From positions 1-12,182 of the forward strand of contig CAMCWJ010000052.1 in the NCBI GenBank assembly GCA_945882475.1: 12,182 bases of DNA, written 5' to 3'. Shown here piece by piece: positions 1 through 7,386 of the stretch. Positions within the stretch are counted from its first letter, which is position 1. Each line of letters begins with the position of its first letter. Position numbers and translations under genes: made by a program. The stretch is from Bifidobacterium breve. Its GTDB lineage: Bacteria; Actinomycetota; Actinomycetes; Mycobacteriales; Mycobacteriaceae. Below the pieces are notes generated by a model. The model was given only the letters and a program-made list of their open reading frames with translations. It ran no database searches and had not been told where the DNA came from.

Positions 1-1375
1 CATAGACGTAACCGTCGGAAGCCACCGTGATCTTGGTCGGACGTTGACCAATGAAGTTGTAGCTTCCCCTCACGCTGTTATCGGCGGTGTCGAACGCCCA
101 CAATTTGTTGGTGCTGGTGCTGACGGCGTAAAGCGTTCTACCGTCCGGCGACACCGCAAGACCGCCGGCGCCGACTCGGAGGGGACCTGCGCAAGATGCC
201 GATTGCGCACACGATGGCGTATCGGTGTTACTCAGCTGAGTCATCAGTCCATACGGCGCGCTACCCGGCTGATTGAACGCAATAGTCGTGGAGTATGAAG
301 CCGAACCGCTGGCTTTGTAATCCTTGTAGGCGCTGTTTTTGCTCTCTTCGTAATACAACGTGTAGTTCACCGGGACTTCAGAGGACGATGGCCACCACTG
401 GTTCGCCGTGAGGTTTGTTGACTCGCCGAAGACCGTTTCGATGGGCAGCCCGACGGCAGGCTTAAGGTATGCCCTCGGGTAAGCGCCGTAGAACGCGACC
501 TCGTAGGCGTCGCCGCTCATGCCGCGAAACGTCTGGGTCACGCCACCAGCGGTGTAGGAGGGCGGAGTGGTCATGTTATTGATAGTGAAACCCGAAGTGG
601 GGTCACCGGCACCGACGAGAGCTAGGGGAGACGCCTCGATCTGGGCGGTGATGTAGGCGGCGAGACCTGCCAGGCCGGTCCGCGAGCCGTCGACGCCATC
701 GAAGAAAGTACGCGCCAGGATCGCGTTGCCCACCGTGATTGATTTCCCGCCGATAACGATCGTTGTCTGCGGGATCTGCGCCGTGCGCCCCAGAATACGT
801 CCCTTAACATACTGGTTGAAGGGCTGCGACGTGAACGCCTCCCACGCCTGGCGGGCGCCACTAGCGGCGAACGCCGCGGGCGCGCCCGGGGTGGGAATCG
901 GCCGTGCTGCCCTGATGACGGCTGACCGCGCGTCCCGCGACGCAACCGAAGTTGCACCAAGCGGCTGCGATGCAGTCACCGCGCTACTGGGGGCGGCGAA
1001 GCCCTGAGTGCGTTGCGACACACTGGCCGCGCTGCGACCACCAACACCCGCAATAGCCGCCGTGCTCGGCGCTGCGGCACGCTGAGCCGCGGTGCTGCTG
1101 GCAGCTATCGAATCACCGACACGTCTGGCCGGACCTCGCGAGGCCGGGGCCGAGGACGTCGAACCGTTCGCTGACCTCGCCGAATCCGCCGACGGGCTGT
1201 CATCGGCGTGGACGGTGCCGGCTCCAGCCAACGCCACCCCCACCCCCAACGTCAGGGCGCTGGCACCCAGCCAGGCATACGGTTGGCGGCGACGCCGGGC
1301 GGAACGGCGCCCAGCTTTTACCGAGCCGGTAACCGAAACCTGCTGCGTACCTTGCGAATCCATCAACGCTCCCAT
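1..1375 (-). CDS. Exported protein with C-terminal beta-propeller, partial (3' end outside window)
   Basis: The frame is open from ATG 1375 to the window edge, giving 458 residues without a stop. GAGGAG lies 7 nt before this ATG; a second in-frame ATG at 1363 has no better site. The N-terminus has an Arg-rich stretch (about 23-30), a hydrophobic segment (about 33-52) and a cleavage-like VHAD (55-58), the long signal peptide style common in mycobacterial surface proteins. Residues about 59-170 are a low-complexity Ala/Ser/Thr linker. Residues about 175-390 are a folded-looking domain I do not recognise, rich in Tyr and Gly. From about 402 the pattern LAVSPDGRTLYAVS, then a WAFDT strand and a second ITVASDGYVY, marks the start of YVTN/NHL beta-propeller blades. 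Two Cys (389 and 395) may form a disulfide. Export and beta-propeller are well supported; the function is unknown. The four Arg before the hydrophobic segment lack the full Tat consensus, so Sec export is more likely. Confidence 0.85.
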   Translation of the reverse strand, partial: MGALMDSQGTQQVSVTGSVKAGRRSARRRRQPYAWLGASALTLGVGVALAGAGTVHADDSPSADSARSANGSTSSAPASRGPARRVGDSIAASSTAAQRAAAPSTAAIAGVGGRSAASVSQRTQGFAAPSSAVTASQPLGATSVASRDARSAVIRAARPIPTPGAPAAFAASGARQAWEAFTSQPFNQYVKGRILGRTAQIPQTTIVIGGKSITVGNAILARTFFDGVDGSRTGLAGLAAYITAQIEASPLALVGAGDPTSGFTINNMTTPPSYTAGGVTQTFRGMSGDAYEVAFYGAYPRAYLKPAVGLPIETVFGESTNLTANQWWPSSSEVPVNYTLYYEESKNSAYKDYKASGSASYSTTIAFNQPGSAPYGLMTQLSNTDTPSCAQSASCAGPLRVGAGGLAVSPDGRTLYAVSTSTNKLWAFDTADNSVRGSYNFIGQRPTKITVASDGYVY

Positions 1376-1668
1376 TAGGTCGCTCCTCGTCCCGGCGAAA
1401 GACTAGAGCTAAGGCGCGCTAAGGAGGTGTCCTGAAGATATCCAGCTGCTTAACAACCGGGAACTAGCTAGATGCATATTCGGTGGAGGCCTGGGCCGGG
1501 CCGACCGCCAAGGTTGCCGTACGGGGTCGCGCGGACATCCCTCCCGCGGCACCGCACACAGAAACAACTAGATGCGGTCCGACCAGAACCATCGATGCGA
1601 CGAACTCGTCGTCGATATCGGTGGTGTGGCAGTCGGCGGTGAATTGCGAGTACGCACGGGGACGGTCT
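1376..1668. other. Non-coding gap upstream of the exported protein gene
   Basis: This stretch separates the stop of the first vapC-like gene (1669) from the start of the exported protein gene (1375), both on the minus strand. It should hold the promoter of the latter. On the minus strand I see TAGTCT about 20 nt before the start, which fits a loose TAnnnT -10, but no convincing -35. GCTAAGG occurs twice, 10 bp apart (1408-1414 and 1418-1424), a short tandem repeat close to the start. No hairpin followed by a T-run ends the vapBC transcript. The plus-strand open frame across 1483-1836 has no ribosome site, reads like shadow sequence and overlaps vapC, so I do not call it. Confidence 0.5.
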
Positions 1669-2085
1669 CTACTGGCCGAGTTCGGATCCCGGGGATGCGG
1701 TCGTAAGGCCGATATCGCGGCATCCGCTCAGCAAGCGATGGTCGTAGGTGACGACAGCGGTCAGTTCCTGCTCGAAGTGGGCGGCCGCGGCGAGGTGAAT
1801 GGCATCCAGGGATCGCAGGGTTGCCGGGCCGATTGATTCGGCGAGCGTCATCACCGGTTCGGTAAGGGGAAGGATGTCCAGACCGTCGAGTAGGTAACGG
1901 GCTCGTTCGGCCTGACCGGTAGCTCCATAGCGCGCAACGGTTCTCATTAGCTCGGCCTTGCCGAGTGCGCTCGTCGCTGCACTATCGCCCTGATCGATCT
2001 GCGCGGTGAGCCAGTTGCGTAATTCCGGCGTCTCGGGCTCGGCGATCAGCAGCTTGGTCAACGCTGAGGTGTCCATGTAGATCAT
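1669..2085 (-). CDS. PIN-domain toxin of a VapBC-type module (VapC)
   Basis: This 138-residue protein has the usual VapC length and a single PIN domain. The acidic residues expected for the metal-dependent RNase centre are present: Asp5 in MDTSAL, Glu45 in GKAELMR, Asp94 in SLDAIHLA and Asp115 in VTYDHRL. In this family, such toxins cut a specific RNA and are held inactive by the cognate antitoxin. The start ATG overlaps the antitoxin stop by 4 bp (ATGA, 2082-2085), so the two genes are translationally coupled. The SLDAIHLAAA helix is typical of VapCs that pair with Phd/YefM-type antitoxins, which matches its partner. The target RNA cannot be read from sequence. All catalytic positions look intact, so the toxin is likely active. 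Confidence 0.9.
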   Translation of the reverse strand: MIYMDTSALTKLLIAEPETPELRNWLTAQIDQGDSAATSALGKAELMRTVARYGATGQAERARYLLDGLDILPLTEPVMTLAESIGPATLRSLDAIHLAAAAHFEQELTAVVTYDHRLLSGCRDIGLTTASPGSELGQ

Positions 2086-2360
2086 GGTTCGTCGCGCATC
2101 TCGTTGAGAACATCGGAGAGCGTGCGCTTCGGGTCAGCAGGTGCACTGGCGTTGACGTCGAGGAGATTGCGTGGCCGGCGCGCCGGGATGAGGGCACCCG
2201 ATTCGATGAGGGCCGCGCGGGACCGCTCCGCATCGCGCACGGGGACCAGCCGTGCGATGAGGCGCCCGTTGTTGGTGACGCCCAACTCCTCGCCGGCCTC
2301 GACCCTGGCGAGGTAGCGCGACGCATGCTGCCTGAGCTCCCTGACCCCGATCGCTTCCAT
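2082..2360 (-). CDS. Phd/YefM-type antitoxin of the first VapBC module (VapB)
   Basis: A 92-residue protein with an N-terminal Phd/YefM fold: IGVRELRQHASRYLARV (about 4-20), then EELGVTNNGRLIARLVPV (about 24-41). This domain dimerises and binds DNA in known relatives. The C-terminal half (about 50-92) is basic then acidic and should wrap the PIN toxin; RTLSDVLNEMRD near the end is the likely toxin-binding helix. It overlaps vapC by 4 bp. No Shine-Dalgarno precedes ATG 2360. Instead TACAGT lies 6 nt upstream, so the message is probably leaderless. A 21-bp palindrome next to this start (2369-2389) is the obvious autoregulatory operator. Confidence 0.9.
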   Translation of the reverse strand: MEAIGVRELRQHASRYLARVEAGEELGVTNNGRLIARLVPVRDAERSRAALIESGALIPARRPRNLLDVNASAPADPKRTLSDVLNEMRDEP

Positions 2361-2366
2361 CAGCCG

Positions 2367-2372
2367 ACTGTA
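2367..2372 (-). promoter_or_regulatory. Probable leaderless -10 element of the first vapBC
   Basis: On the minus strand TGC-TACAGT (an extended -10, TGnTAnnnT) ends 6 nt before ATG 2360. That spacing places the transcription start at or next to the A of ATG, and no ribosome site is present. The element overlaps one arm of the palindrome at 2369-2389. Confidence 0.55.
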
Positions 2373-2389
2373 GCACTAATTGTGCTACA
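2369..2389. promoter_or_regulatory. 21-bp palindrome, candidate VapBC operator
   Basis: Arms TGTAGCAC (2369-2376) and GTGCTACA (2382-2389) are perfect reverse complements around a 5-nt centre TAATT; 9 of 10 base pairs match across the whole element. It starts 8 bp upstream of the minus-strand vapB start and covers its -10 box. Binding of the Phd/YefM-type antitoxin or VapBC complex here would repress transcription. It is about 35 bp from the other vapBC promoter, so it could also affect that one. Assignment to the minus-strand module is by proximity. Confidence 0.6.
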
Positions 2390-2422
2390 GGCTCGCGGTG
2401 TTCTAGAATCGTTACAGTACTA

Positions 2423-2428
2423 TATAAT
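2423..2428 (+). promoter_or_regulatory. Probable leaderless -10 element of vapB30-like gene
   Basis: A perfect TATAAT ends 7 nt before ATG 2436, and no Shine-Dalgarno is present in the gap. This is the spacing expected for a leaderless mycobacterial transcript. No good -35 hexamer is visible at 16-18 bp. Small palindromes (TTCTAGAA 2401-2408 and AGTACT 2416-2421) lie just upstream and could be part of an antitoxin operator. Confidence 0.6.
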
Positions 2429-2435
2429 CCATACC

Positions 2436-2690
2436 ATGGCGTTGAGTATCAAAGACCCCGAAGCCGATCGGCTTGCCCGTGAACTGGCAGCTCGCACCGG
2501 TGAGACCCTGACCGAAGCGATCGTGGTCGCGCTGCGGGAACGTCTGGCTCGCGAGGCCGGGCGGACGAGGGCGATCCCGCTCAGCGAGGAACTGGCCGCG
2601 ATCCGCCGCCGCTGTGCCGAGTTGCCGGTGCTGGACGACCGCGCCGGCGACGTCATCATCGGCTACGACCAACACGGCCTGCCCACCTGA
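2436..2690 (+). CDS. vapB30: VapB30-like antitoxin
   Basis: An 84-residue protein, the same length as M. tuberculosis VapB30, which I recall as nearly collinear: MALSIKDPEADRLARELAAR at the N-terminus and a C-terminal tail ending in GYDQHGLP. This family (PSK/Rv0623-like transcription factors) has an N-terminal ribbon-helix-helix DNA-binding part (about 1-45) and a C-terminal segment that blocks the PIN toxin. I chose ATG 2436 rather than the longer in-frame open stretch from 2325. The extension would cross the vapB palindrome and both promoters, and it lacks family similarity; TATAAT 7 nt upstream supports a leaderless start at 2436. The stop overlaps the toxin start by one base (TGATG at 2688-2692). 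Confidence 0.92.
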   Translation: MALSIKDPEADRLARELAARTGETLTEAIVVALRERLAREAGRTRAIPLSEELAAIRRRCAELPVLDDRAGDVIIGYDQHGLPT

Positions 2691-3079
2691 TGGTGATCGA
2701 GACCTCCGCTCTGGTCGCGATGCTCACCGATGAGCCAGACGCGCAGAGGTTCGAGGCCGCGGTGGAAGCTGACCCGGTTCGGTTGATGTCGACGGCGTCG
2801 TATCTGGAGGCGGCCATCGTCATCGAGCAGCGATTCGGTGAGCTGGCTGGGCGCGAACTGGATCTCTGGTTGCATCGGGCCGGCGTCGATCTGGTCAGCG
2901 TTGACGCCGAGCAGGCCGAAGTCGCGAGGTCGGCTTACCGCCGCTTCGGCAAGGGCCGCAATCGCGCGGGCTTGAACTACGGGGATTGCTTCGCCTATGC
3001 CCTGGCGAAGGTCAGTGGTGAGCCGCTGCTCTACCAAGGAGACGATTTCGCCAACACCGACATCGGTGCGGTCGGGTAA
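2690..3079 (+). CDS. vapC30: VapC30-like PIN-domain toxin with Glu at the first catalytic position
   Basis: This 129-residue PIN protein closely resembles M. tuberculosis VapC30 as I recall it (RLMSTASYLE, GRELDLWLHRA, AGLNYGDCFAYALAK). Acidic residues Glu40 (SYLEAA), Asp99 (YGDCF) and Asp118/119 (GDDF) are present. The first conserved acidic residue, normally Asp in MVIDTSAL, is Glu4 here (codon GAG at 2699-2701). Glu may still coordinate metal, but the change could weaken or alter the RNase. The gene starts on the last base of the antitoxin stop, so it is translationally coupled to it. The expected role is a metal-dependent RNase toxin neutralised by the upstream antitoxin. Confidence 0.92.
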   Translation: MVIETSALVAMLTDEPDAQRFEAAVEADPVRLMSTASYLEAAIVIEQRFGELAGRELDLWLHRAGVDLVSVDAEQAEVARSAYRRFGKGRNRAGLNYGDCFAYALAKVSGEPLLYQGDDFANTDIGAVG

Positions 3080-3227
3080 ATCTTCGGCCGGAATTGTGAT
3101 CAGGCGCGCACGGGGGTGGCCAGGCTGCCAGCCGTGGTGAACAGTGTGCAAACTGCGCTACTAAGCCGACCTCGGGCTGGTAACTCTCAGAGCTGATTGC
3201 GCAGTAGTCACGGTGAGAGGCGGACCT
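3080..3227. other. Intergenic region that should hold the ugp operon promoter
   Basis: The 148 bp between the vapC30-like stop and ugpC must contain the operon promoter unless the importer is read through from vapBC. No clean TAnnnT box with a matching -35 was found. ACTGCGC (3152-3158) and GCGCAGT (3199-3205) form a perfect 7-bp inverted repeat 40 bp apart, too widely spaced to call an operator. CTCT-C-AGAG lies between them. Confidence 0.4.
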
Positions 3228-4295
3228 GTGGCAGAGGTGAGTTTTCAGGATGCCACCCGGGTTTATCGCGGTGCCGAGCGTCCCGCCGTCGACGCCCTGA
3301 ACCTCGACATCGCCGACGGGGAGTTCCTCGTTCTCGTCGGTCCGTCGGGGTGCGGTAAGTCGACCTCGTTGCGCATGCTCGCCGGGCTGGAGGAGGTCGA
3401 CGGAGGCCGGATCCTGATCGGTCAGCGCGATGTCACCACGATGGCGGCCAAGGACCGAGACATCGCGATGGTGTTCCAGAACTACGCCCTCTACCCGCAC
3501 ATGACGGTCGCGGCGAACATGGAGTTCGCCCTGAAGATCGCCGGGGTGGGCAAGGACGAACGCGACCGCCGGGTCCGCGAGGCCGCCGCGCTGCTCGACC
3601 TCACGCCCTACCTGGACCGCAAACCGCGGGCTTTGTCGGGCGGCCAGCGTCAGCGGGTGGCGATGGGCCGGGCGATTGTGCGCCAGCCGCAGGTGTTCCT
3701 GATGGACGAGCCACTGTCCAACCTCGACGCCAAACTGCGGGTACAGACCCGCACCCAGATCGCCTCGCTGCAGCGCCGGCTGGGCGTGACCACGGTCTAC
3801 GTCACCCACGACCAGACCGAAGCGCTCACCATGGGCGACCGCATCGCGGTTCTGAAAGACGGCGTGCTCCAGCAGGTGGGCACGCCGCGCGATCTCTATG
3901 AACGTCCGACCAACGTGTTCGTCGCGGGCTTTATCGGATCGCCGTCGATGAACATCCTGCCGTCTGAATTCGTCGATGGCGGAGTGCGATTCGGCACCGC
4001 GGTGGTGCCAGCAGGTCATCGCGCCCCCGGTGCTGCTGTGCGCGTGGGCGTGCGACCGGAGGATCTGATGCTCGTCGCTCCCGACGCCGAGGGGCTGGCT
4101 GTCGAGATTGACCTCGCGGAAGAACTCGGAGCCGACGCCTACCTCTACGGCCACACCGAGCAGGCCGGCCAGCGGGTTGACGTGGTGGTCCGCGTCGATG
4201 GCCGCAGCCACCCTGCTCCGGGTGAGGTTGTGACGCTGGCACTCAAGGCCGATCATGTGCACCTGTTCGATCCCGGCACCGGCGCGCGATTGTGA
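3228..4295 (+). CDS. ugpC: ABC importer ATP-binding subunit (UgpC/MsmK/SugC family)
   Basis: This 355-residue ATPase powers the importer built with the next three genes, at the cytoplasmic face of the membrane. Visible motifs are Walker A GPSGCGKST (38-46), Q-loop Gln84 in VFQNYALYPH, signature LSGGQ (136-140), Walker B VFLMDEP (156-162) and switch His194 in YVTHDQ. Residues from about 235 form the TOBE/regulatory domain of the carbohydrate-importer (CUT1) class. I chose GTG 3228, which gives VAEVSF like the MAE start of SugC. GAGAGG (3215-3220) sits 7 nt before it; the in-frame GTG at 3213 would put that site inside the gene. It ends in a 4-bp GTGA overlap with ugpA. It could serve other importers too, since such ATPases are sometimes shared. 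Confidence 0.92.
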   Translation: MAEVSFQDATRVYRGAERPAVDALNLDIADGEFLVLVGPSGCGKSTSLRMLAGLEEVDGGRILIGQRDVTTMAAKDRDIAMVFQNYALYPHMTVAANMEFALKIAGVGKDERDRRVREAAALLDLTPYLDRKPRALSGGQRQRVAMGRAIVRQPQVFLMDEPLSNLDAKLRVQTRTQIASLQRRLGVTTVYVTHDQTEALTMGDRIAVLKDGVLQQVGTPRDLYERPTNVFVAGFIGSPSMNILPSEFVDGGVRFGTAVVPAGHRAPGAAVRVGVRPEDLMLVAPDAEGLAVEIDLAEELGADAYLYGHTEQAGQRVDVVVRVDGRSHPAPGEVVTLALKADHVHLFDPGTGARL

Positions 4296-5200
4296 CGGCC
4301 TCGGCGGAGCTGCAGCGGGCGCGACGAATCAAGCGCTCCCGCAACTACTTCCTGTTCATTCTTTTCGCCGGTCCCAATATCGCGCTGATCCTGGCCTACG
4401 TTTACTACCCGCTGTTGGCCAACGTCTACTTCTCCACCCTGGACTGGCGCCTGGGCGCGCAGACGGCGAGCTTCGTCGGACTGAGCAACTACAAGGAGTT
4501 CTTCAGCTCCGAAGACGGCCTTGAAGTGTGGCGGATCACGATCATCTTCACTGTCGCCACGGTCGTCGGCTCGATGGTGCTCGGCCTGCTGATGGCTCTG
4601 GTGCTCAACCGAAAGATCCCCGGACGCACCGCCGCAAGGACCGCGCTGTTCTCGCCCTACGTGCTTTCCGGTGTCGGGGTGGGCCTGGTGTGGAGCTTTA
4701 TCTTCGACCCCCGCATCGGTGTCCTCAGCCACTTCATCGCCATGTTCGGCCGCACCTCCCCAGAGTGGTTCCTCGACAAGAATCTGGCCCTGGTGATGGT
4801 GATCGCGGTCTACATCTGGAAGAACCTCGGCTACTGCGCCGTCATCTACCTCGCTGGCCTGCAGTCCGTGCCGCAGGATCTTCTCGAGGCGGCCGCCATC
4901 GACGGCGCCGGCCCGGTGCGCCGGTTCTTCACGGTGACGCTCCCACTGCTGGGTCCGACGGTCTTCTTCCTGTCCATCGCCATGGTGCTCAGTTCCATGC
5001 AGGCCTTCGACATCCTCCGGATCATGACGCCGACCGGAAACGGCACCAACTCCATCGTGTTCGAGATCTACCTGCAGTCGTTCGGCACCTACCAGCGCGC
5101 CGGATACGCCGCGGCGATCTCGGTGGTGCTGTTCGTGACGATGTTCGCGATCACCGCGGTTCAGATCCGCTACGTCGAACGCAAGGTGCACTACGCATGA
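4292..5200 (+). CDS. ugpA: ABC importer permease subunit UgpA-like (CUT1 family, MalF type)
   Basis: A 302-residue integral membrane protein with about six hydrophobic segments (roughly 20-40, 85-105, 118-138, 165-188, 215-240, 270-292). It carries the permease loop that docks on the ATPase: EAA-x3-G at 199-205 within LLEAAAIDGAGP, followed by the typical TLPLLGPT. Together with the next gene it would form the transport channel. Translation begins at GTG 4292, overlapping the ugpC stop by 4 bp, and ends in a 4-bp ATGA overlap with ugpE, so synthesis is coupled along the operon. The ugpA name rests on its position beside a UgpB-like binding protein; by itself it could be any CUT1 MalF-type permease. 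Confidence 0.9.
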   Translation: MTASAELQRARRIKRSRNYFLFILFAGPNIALILAYVYYPLLANVYFSTLDWRLGAQTASFVGLSNYKEFFSSEDGLEVWRITIIFTVATVVGSMVLGLLMALVLNRKIPGRTAARTALFSPYVLSGVGVGLVWSFIFDPRIGVLSHFIAMFGRTSPEWFLDKNLALVMVIAVYIWKNLGYCAVIYLAGLQSVPQDLLEAAAIDGAGPVRRFFTVTLPLLGPTVFFLSIAMVLSSMQAFDILRIMTPTGNGTNSIVFEIYLQSFGTYQRAGYAAAISVVLFVTMFAITAVQIRYVERKVHYA

Positions 5201-6069
5201 CGACGCCTATCTCGCGACCGGAGTGGACCAGATCATTAAACCGGCAGAACATCGTCGCGACGTTGTTTGCAGGCTACGTCCCGATGATCCTGGCACTGCT
5301 GATCGTCGCGCTGCCGTTGCTGTGGATGATCCTTGCCTCCTTCAAGCCGGTTGCGGAGATCGTCACGGTCGATCCCAGCCTCTGGCCCAGGAATCCGACC
5401 CTGGAGAACTACGCTGCGGTCGCCGACCGGGTGCCACTGGCCCGGGTGTTCCTCAACAGCGTGATCGTTACTTTCGTCGGCGCGACCATCAAGGTGTTCC
5501 TGGCCATCACTACCGCCTACGCGCTGGTCTTCATCGACATCCCGTTTCGAAATGCAATATTCATGGGAATTCTTGTGGCACTGATGGTCCCCCCGGAGGC
5601 GGCGATGCTGCCCAATTTCCTGTCTATCAGCGCGATCGGCGGTCGGGACACTCTGTGGGGCATCATCCTGCCCGGACTGGGTACTGCGTTCGGCACCTTC
5701 ATGCTGCGACAGCAGTTCAAGACTCTGCCTGCCGAACTGCTCGAGGCCGCCGAACTCGACGGTGCGGGGCACTGGCGCAGGCTGTGGCGGATCGTCGCCC
5801 CGGTGAGCACCCCGACCATCGCCACCGTGGCACTGGTGATCATCGTCAACGAGTGGAACAACTTCCTGTGGCCGCTGGTGATCATCGACAGCCCGGACAA
5901 GATGACGCTACCGGTCGGTCTTAACCTGTTGCGCTCCATCGAGACTCAGACCGGAAGCTACGGTGTGCTCATGGCTGGAGCGGTCATCGTGATCGCGCCC
6001 GTCCTCCTCATTTTTGCCGCACTGCAGCGCTACATCGTGGCCGGACTGACCCAGGGTGCGGTCAAGTGA
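5197..6069 (+). CDS. ugpE: ABC importer permease subunit UgpE-like (CUT1 family, MalG type)
   Basis: A 290-residue membrane protein, second half of the channel. Hydrophobic segments lie at about 25-48, 88-112, 120-138, 152-170, 205-222 and 260-280. The EAA loop is at 183-189 in LLEAAELDGAGH, followed by APVSTPTIAT, and the NEWNNFLWPL segment typical of MalG-type permeases is present. The start is ATG 5197, overlapping the ugpA stop by 4 bp; the same frame stays open far upstream, but that stretch is antiparallel reading of ugpA codons and is ignored. The stop overlaps the ugpB GTG by 4 bp (6066-6069). Confidence 0.9.
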   Translation: MTTPISRPEWTRSLNRQNIVATLFAGYVPMILALLIVALPLLWMILASFKPVAEIVTVDPSLWPRNPTLENYAAVADRVPLARVFLNSVIVTFVGATIKVFLAITTAYALVFIDIPFRNAIFMGILVALMVPPEAAMLPNFLSISAIGGRDTLWGIILPGLGTAFGTFMLRQQFKTLPAELLEAAELDGAGHWRRLWRIVAPVSTPTIATVALVIIVNEWNNFLWPLVIIDSPDKMTLPVGLNLLRSIETQTGSYGVLMAGAVIVIAPVLLIFAALQRYIVAGLTQGAVK

Positions 6070-7385
6070 AGTTCGTTCGCGCACTGCTCGCAGTCGTGCT
6101 GCTCGCGGTGGCAGTCGCCGGGTGCGGAGGCCCGAGGATCGTCGGCGCCGGTGAACGCGGAGCCGGCACCGAACTGGACTACACCGGGGTTACTCCGGCC
6201 ACCGAGATCTCGTTCTGGTCCAACCATCCCGGCGGATCGATCGACACTGAGCGGGCACTGGTCGCGGAGTTCGCACGGCAGACCGGAATCCGCGTCAACC
6301 TGGTGACCGCCGGCGCCAACTATGAAGAGGTCTCCCAGAAGTTCCAGGCCGCCCAGACCAGCCGATCGGTCGGAGACGTCGTCGTGGTCAGCGATGTGAC
6401 GTGGTTCCCGGCGTTCCTGAACGGGTCGGTCATTCCGCTGGAACCGGCATTGGCCGCACAGGGTGTTGACACCACCGGCTACCGGCAGACGCTGTACGAC
6501 GACTATCGCTACGGCGGCAAGCACTACGCGGTGCCGTACGCGCGATCCACGCCAATTTTTTACTACAACAAAGACTTCTACCGCCGTGCTGGTCTGCCGG
6601 ACCGGCCGCCTGCCACCTGGGACGAGGCCCGCGATTACGGCCGGCGGATGAAGCAGGCCGGGATCGCTGTCCCCTCGTTCGGCTTCCCGCCGCAGGACCA
6701 ATATGTGGGCTGGACGGTATCGAACCTGGTCTGGGGATACGGCGGGGCGTGGAGCGACCAGTGGAACTTCGGAGCCGTCACCGATGCCAAGACCCGCGAC
6801 GCGTTTGCATTCGCGCGGTCTGCGGTGGCCGACGGCTGGGCGGTGGTGGCAAGTGGTGACCCCACCACGCCGTTCGCGGCCGGAGCACTGGGTCAGGTGA
6901 TCGCCTCCACCGGATCGTTGCGAGGAATCATCGAGGCCGCGAAATTCGATGTGGGAGTTGGATTTCTGCCCGGGGGACCTGTCGAGTCAACCAAGGTCGT
7001 GCCAACCGGCGGCGCGGGGCTGGCGATCGCGTCGAAGTCCCCGCCGGAGCGCCAACTCGCGGCGGCGAAGTTCATTGCCTTCATGACCAACACAGCCAGC
7101 ACGGCCACCTTCTCAGCGGCCACCGGCTATCTGCCCGTCCAGACCGGTGCGGATATGTCAGCCGTATACGCCAAGACACCACAGTTCAAGACTGCGGTCG
7201 ATCAACTGTCGCGGGCGCGCAGCCAGGACTATGCGCGAGTGTTCGTGCCCGGCGGTGACCGGGCAATATCGGGCACCATTCAGGCGGTACTGACGACCCC
7301 GGTCGATATCGGCGGGGCGCTGGACTCGCTGCGCGACAAGCTCGAGAAGTTCTACCGTCGCGACGTGGAGCCCCGGTTGGACTGA
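6066..7385 (+). CDS. ugpB: Substrate-binding lipoprotein UgpB-like (glycerophosphodiester uptake)
   Basis: A 439-residue lipoprotein: short basic N-terminus, hydrophobic core and lipobox VAGC with Cys20 as the lipidated residue. The mature part is a cluster D binding protein. It matches M. tuberculosis UgpB, as I recall it, in several blocks: FWSNHPGG, YEEVSQKF, YAVPYARSTPIFYYNK, GWTVSNLVWGYGG, ASTGSLRGI, PTGGAGLAI and DYARVFVPGGDR. In M. tuberculosis that protein binds glycerophosphocholine, and these blocks include pocket-lining segments. The predicted role is capture of a glycerophosphodiester outside the membrane for delivery to UgpA/UgpE. The ligand is inference; a sugar or sugar phosphate is possible. 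GTG 6066 overlaps ugpE by 4 bp. The stop lies one base from the convergent regulator stop. Confidence 0.88.
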   Translation: MKFVRALLAVVLLAVAVAGCGGPRIVGAGERGAGTELDYTGVTPATEISFWSNHPGGSIDTERALVAEFARQTGIRVNLVTAGANYEEVSQKFQAAQTSRSVGDVVVVSDVTWFPAFLNGSVIPLEPALAAQGVDTTGYRQTLYDDYRYGGKHYAVPYARSTPIFYYNKDFYRRAGLPDRPPATWDEARDYGRRMKQAGIAVPSFGFPPQDQYVGWTVSNLVWGYGGAWSDQWNFGAVTDAKTRDAFAFARSAVADGWAVVASGDPTTPFAAGALGQVIASTGSLRGIIEAAKFDVGVGFLPGGPVESTKVVPTGGAGLAIASKSPPERQLAAAKFIAFMTNTASTATFSAATGYLPVQTGADMSAVYAKTPQFKTAVDQLSRARSQDYARVFVPGGDRAISGTIQAVLTTPVDIGGALDSLRDKLEKFYRRDVEPRLD

Positions 7386-7386
7386 G

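Noticed and set aside
23..1375. Tat signal for the exported protein because of the Arg run before the hydrophobic segment
   Set aside because: The residues after the arginines (QPYAW) do not fit the Tat consensus; a Sec signal explains the N-terminus.
1468..1575. CTAGATGC repeated at 1468-1475 and 1568-1575, exactly 100 bp apart
   Set aside because: Only 8 bases match and the flanks differ; this is not evidence of an attachment site or repeat.
1483..1836. 117-codon plus-strand open frame between the exported protein gene and vapC
   Set aside because: It has no ribosome site or recognisable motif, and it overlaps the 3' half of vapC antisense.
3012..5191. Long minus-strand open frames (about 416 and 312 codons) opposite ugpC and ugpA
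   Set aside because: They lie antisense to well-supported ABC transporter genes, are His/Arg/Gln-rich, and have no domain signal; they are typical high-GC shadow frames.
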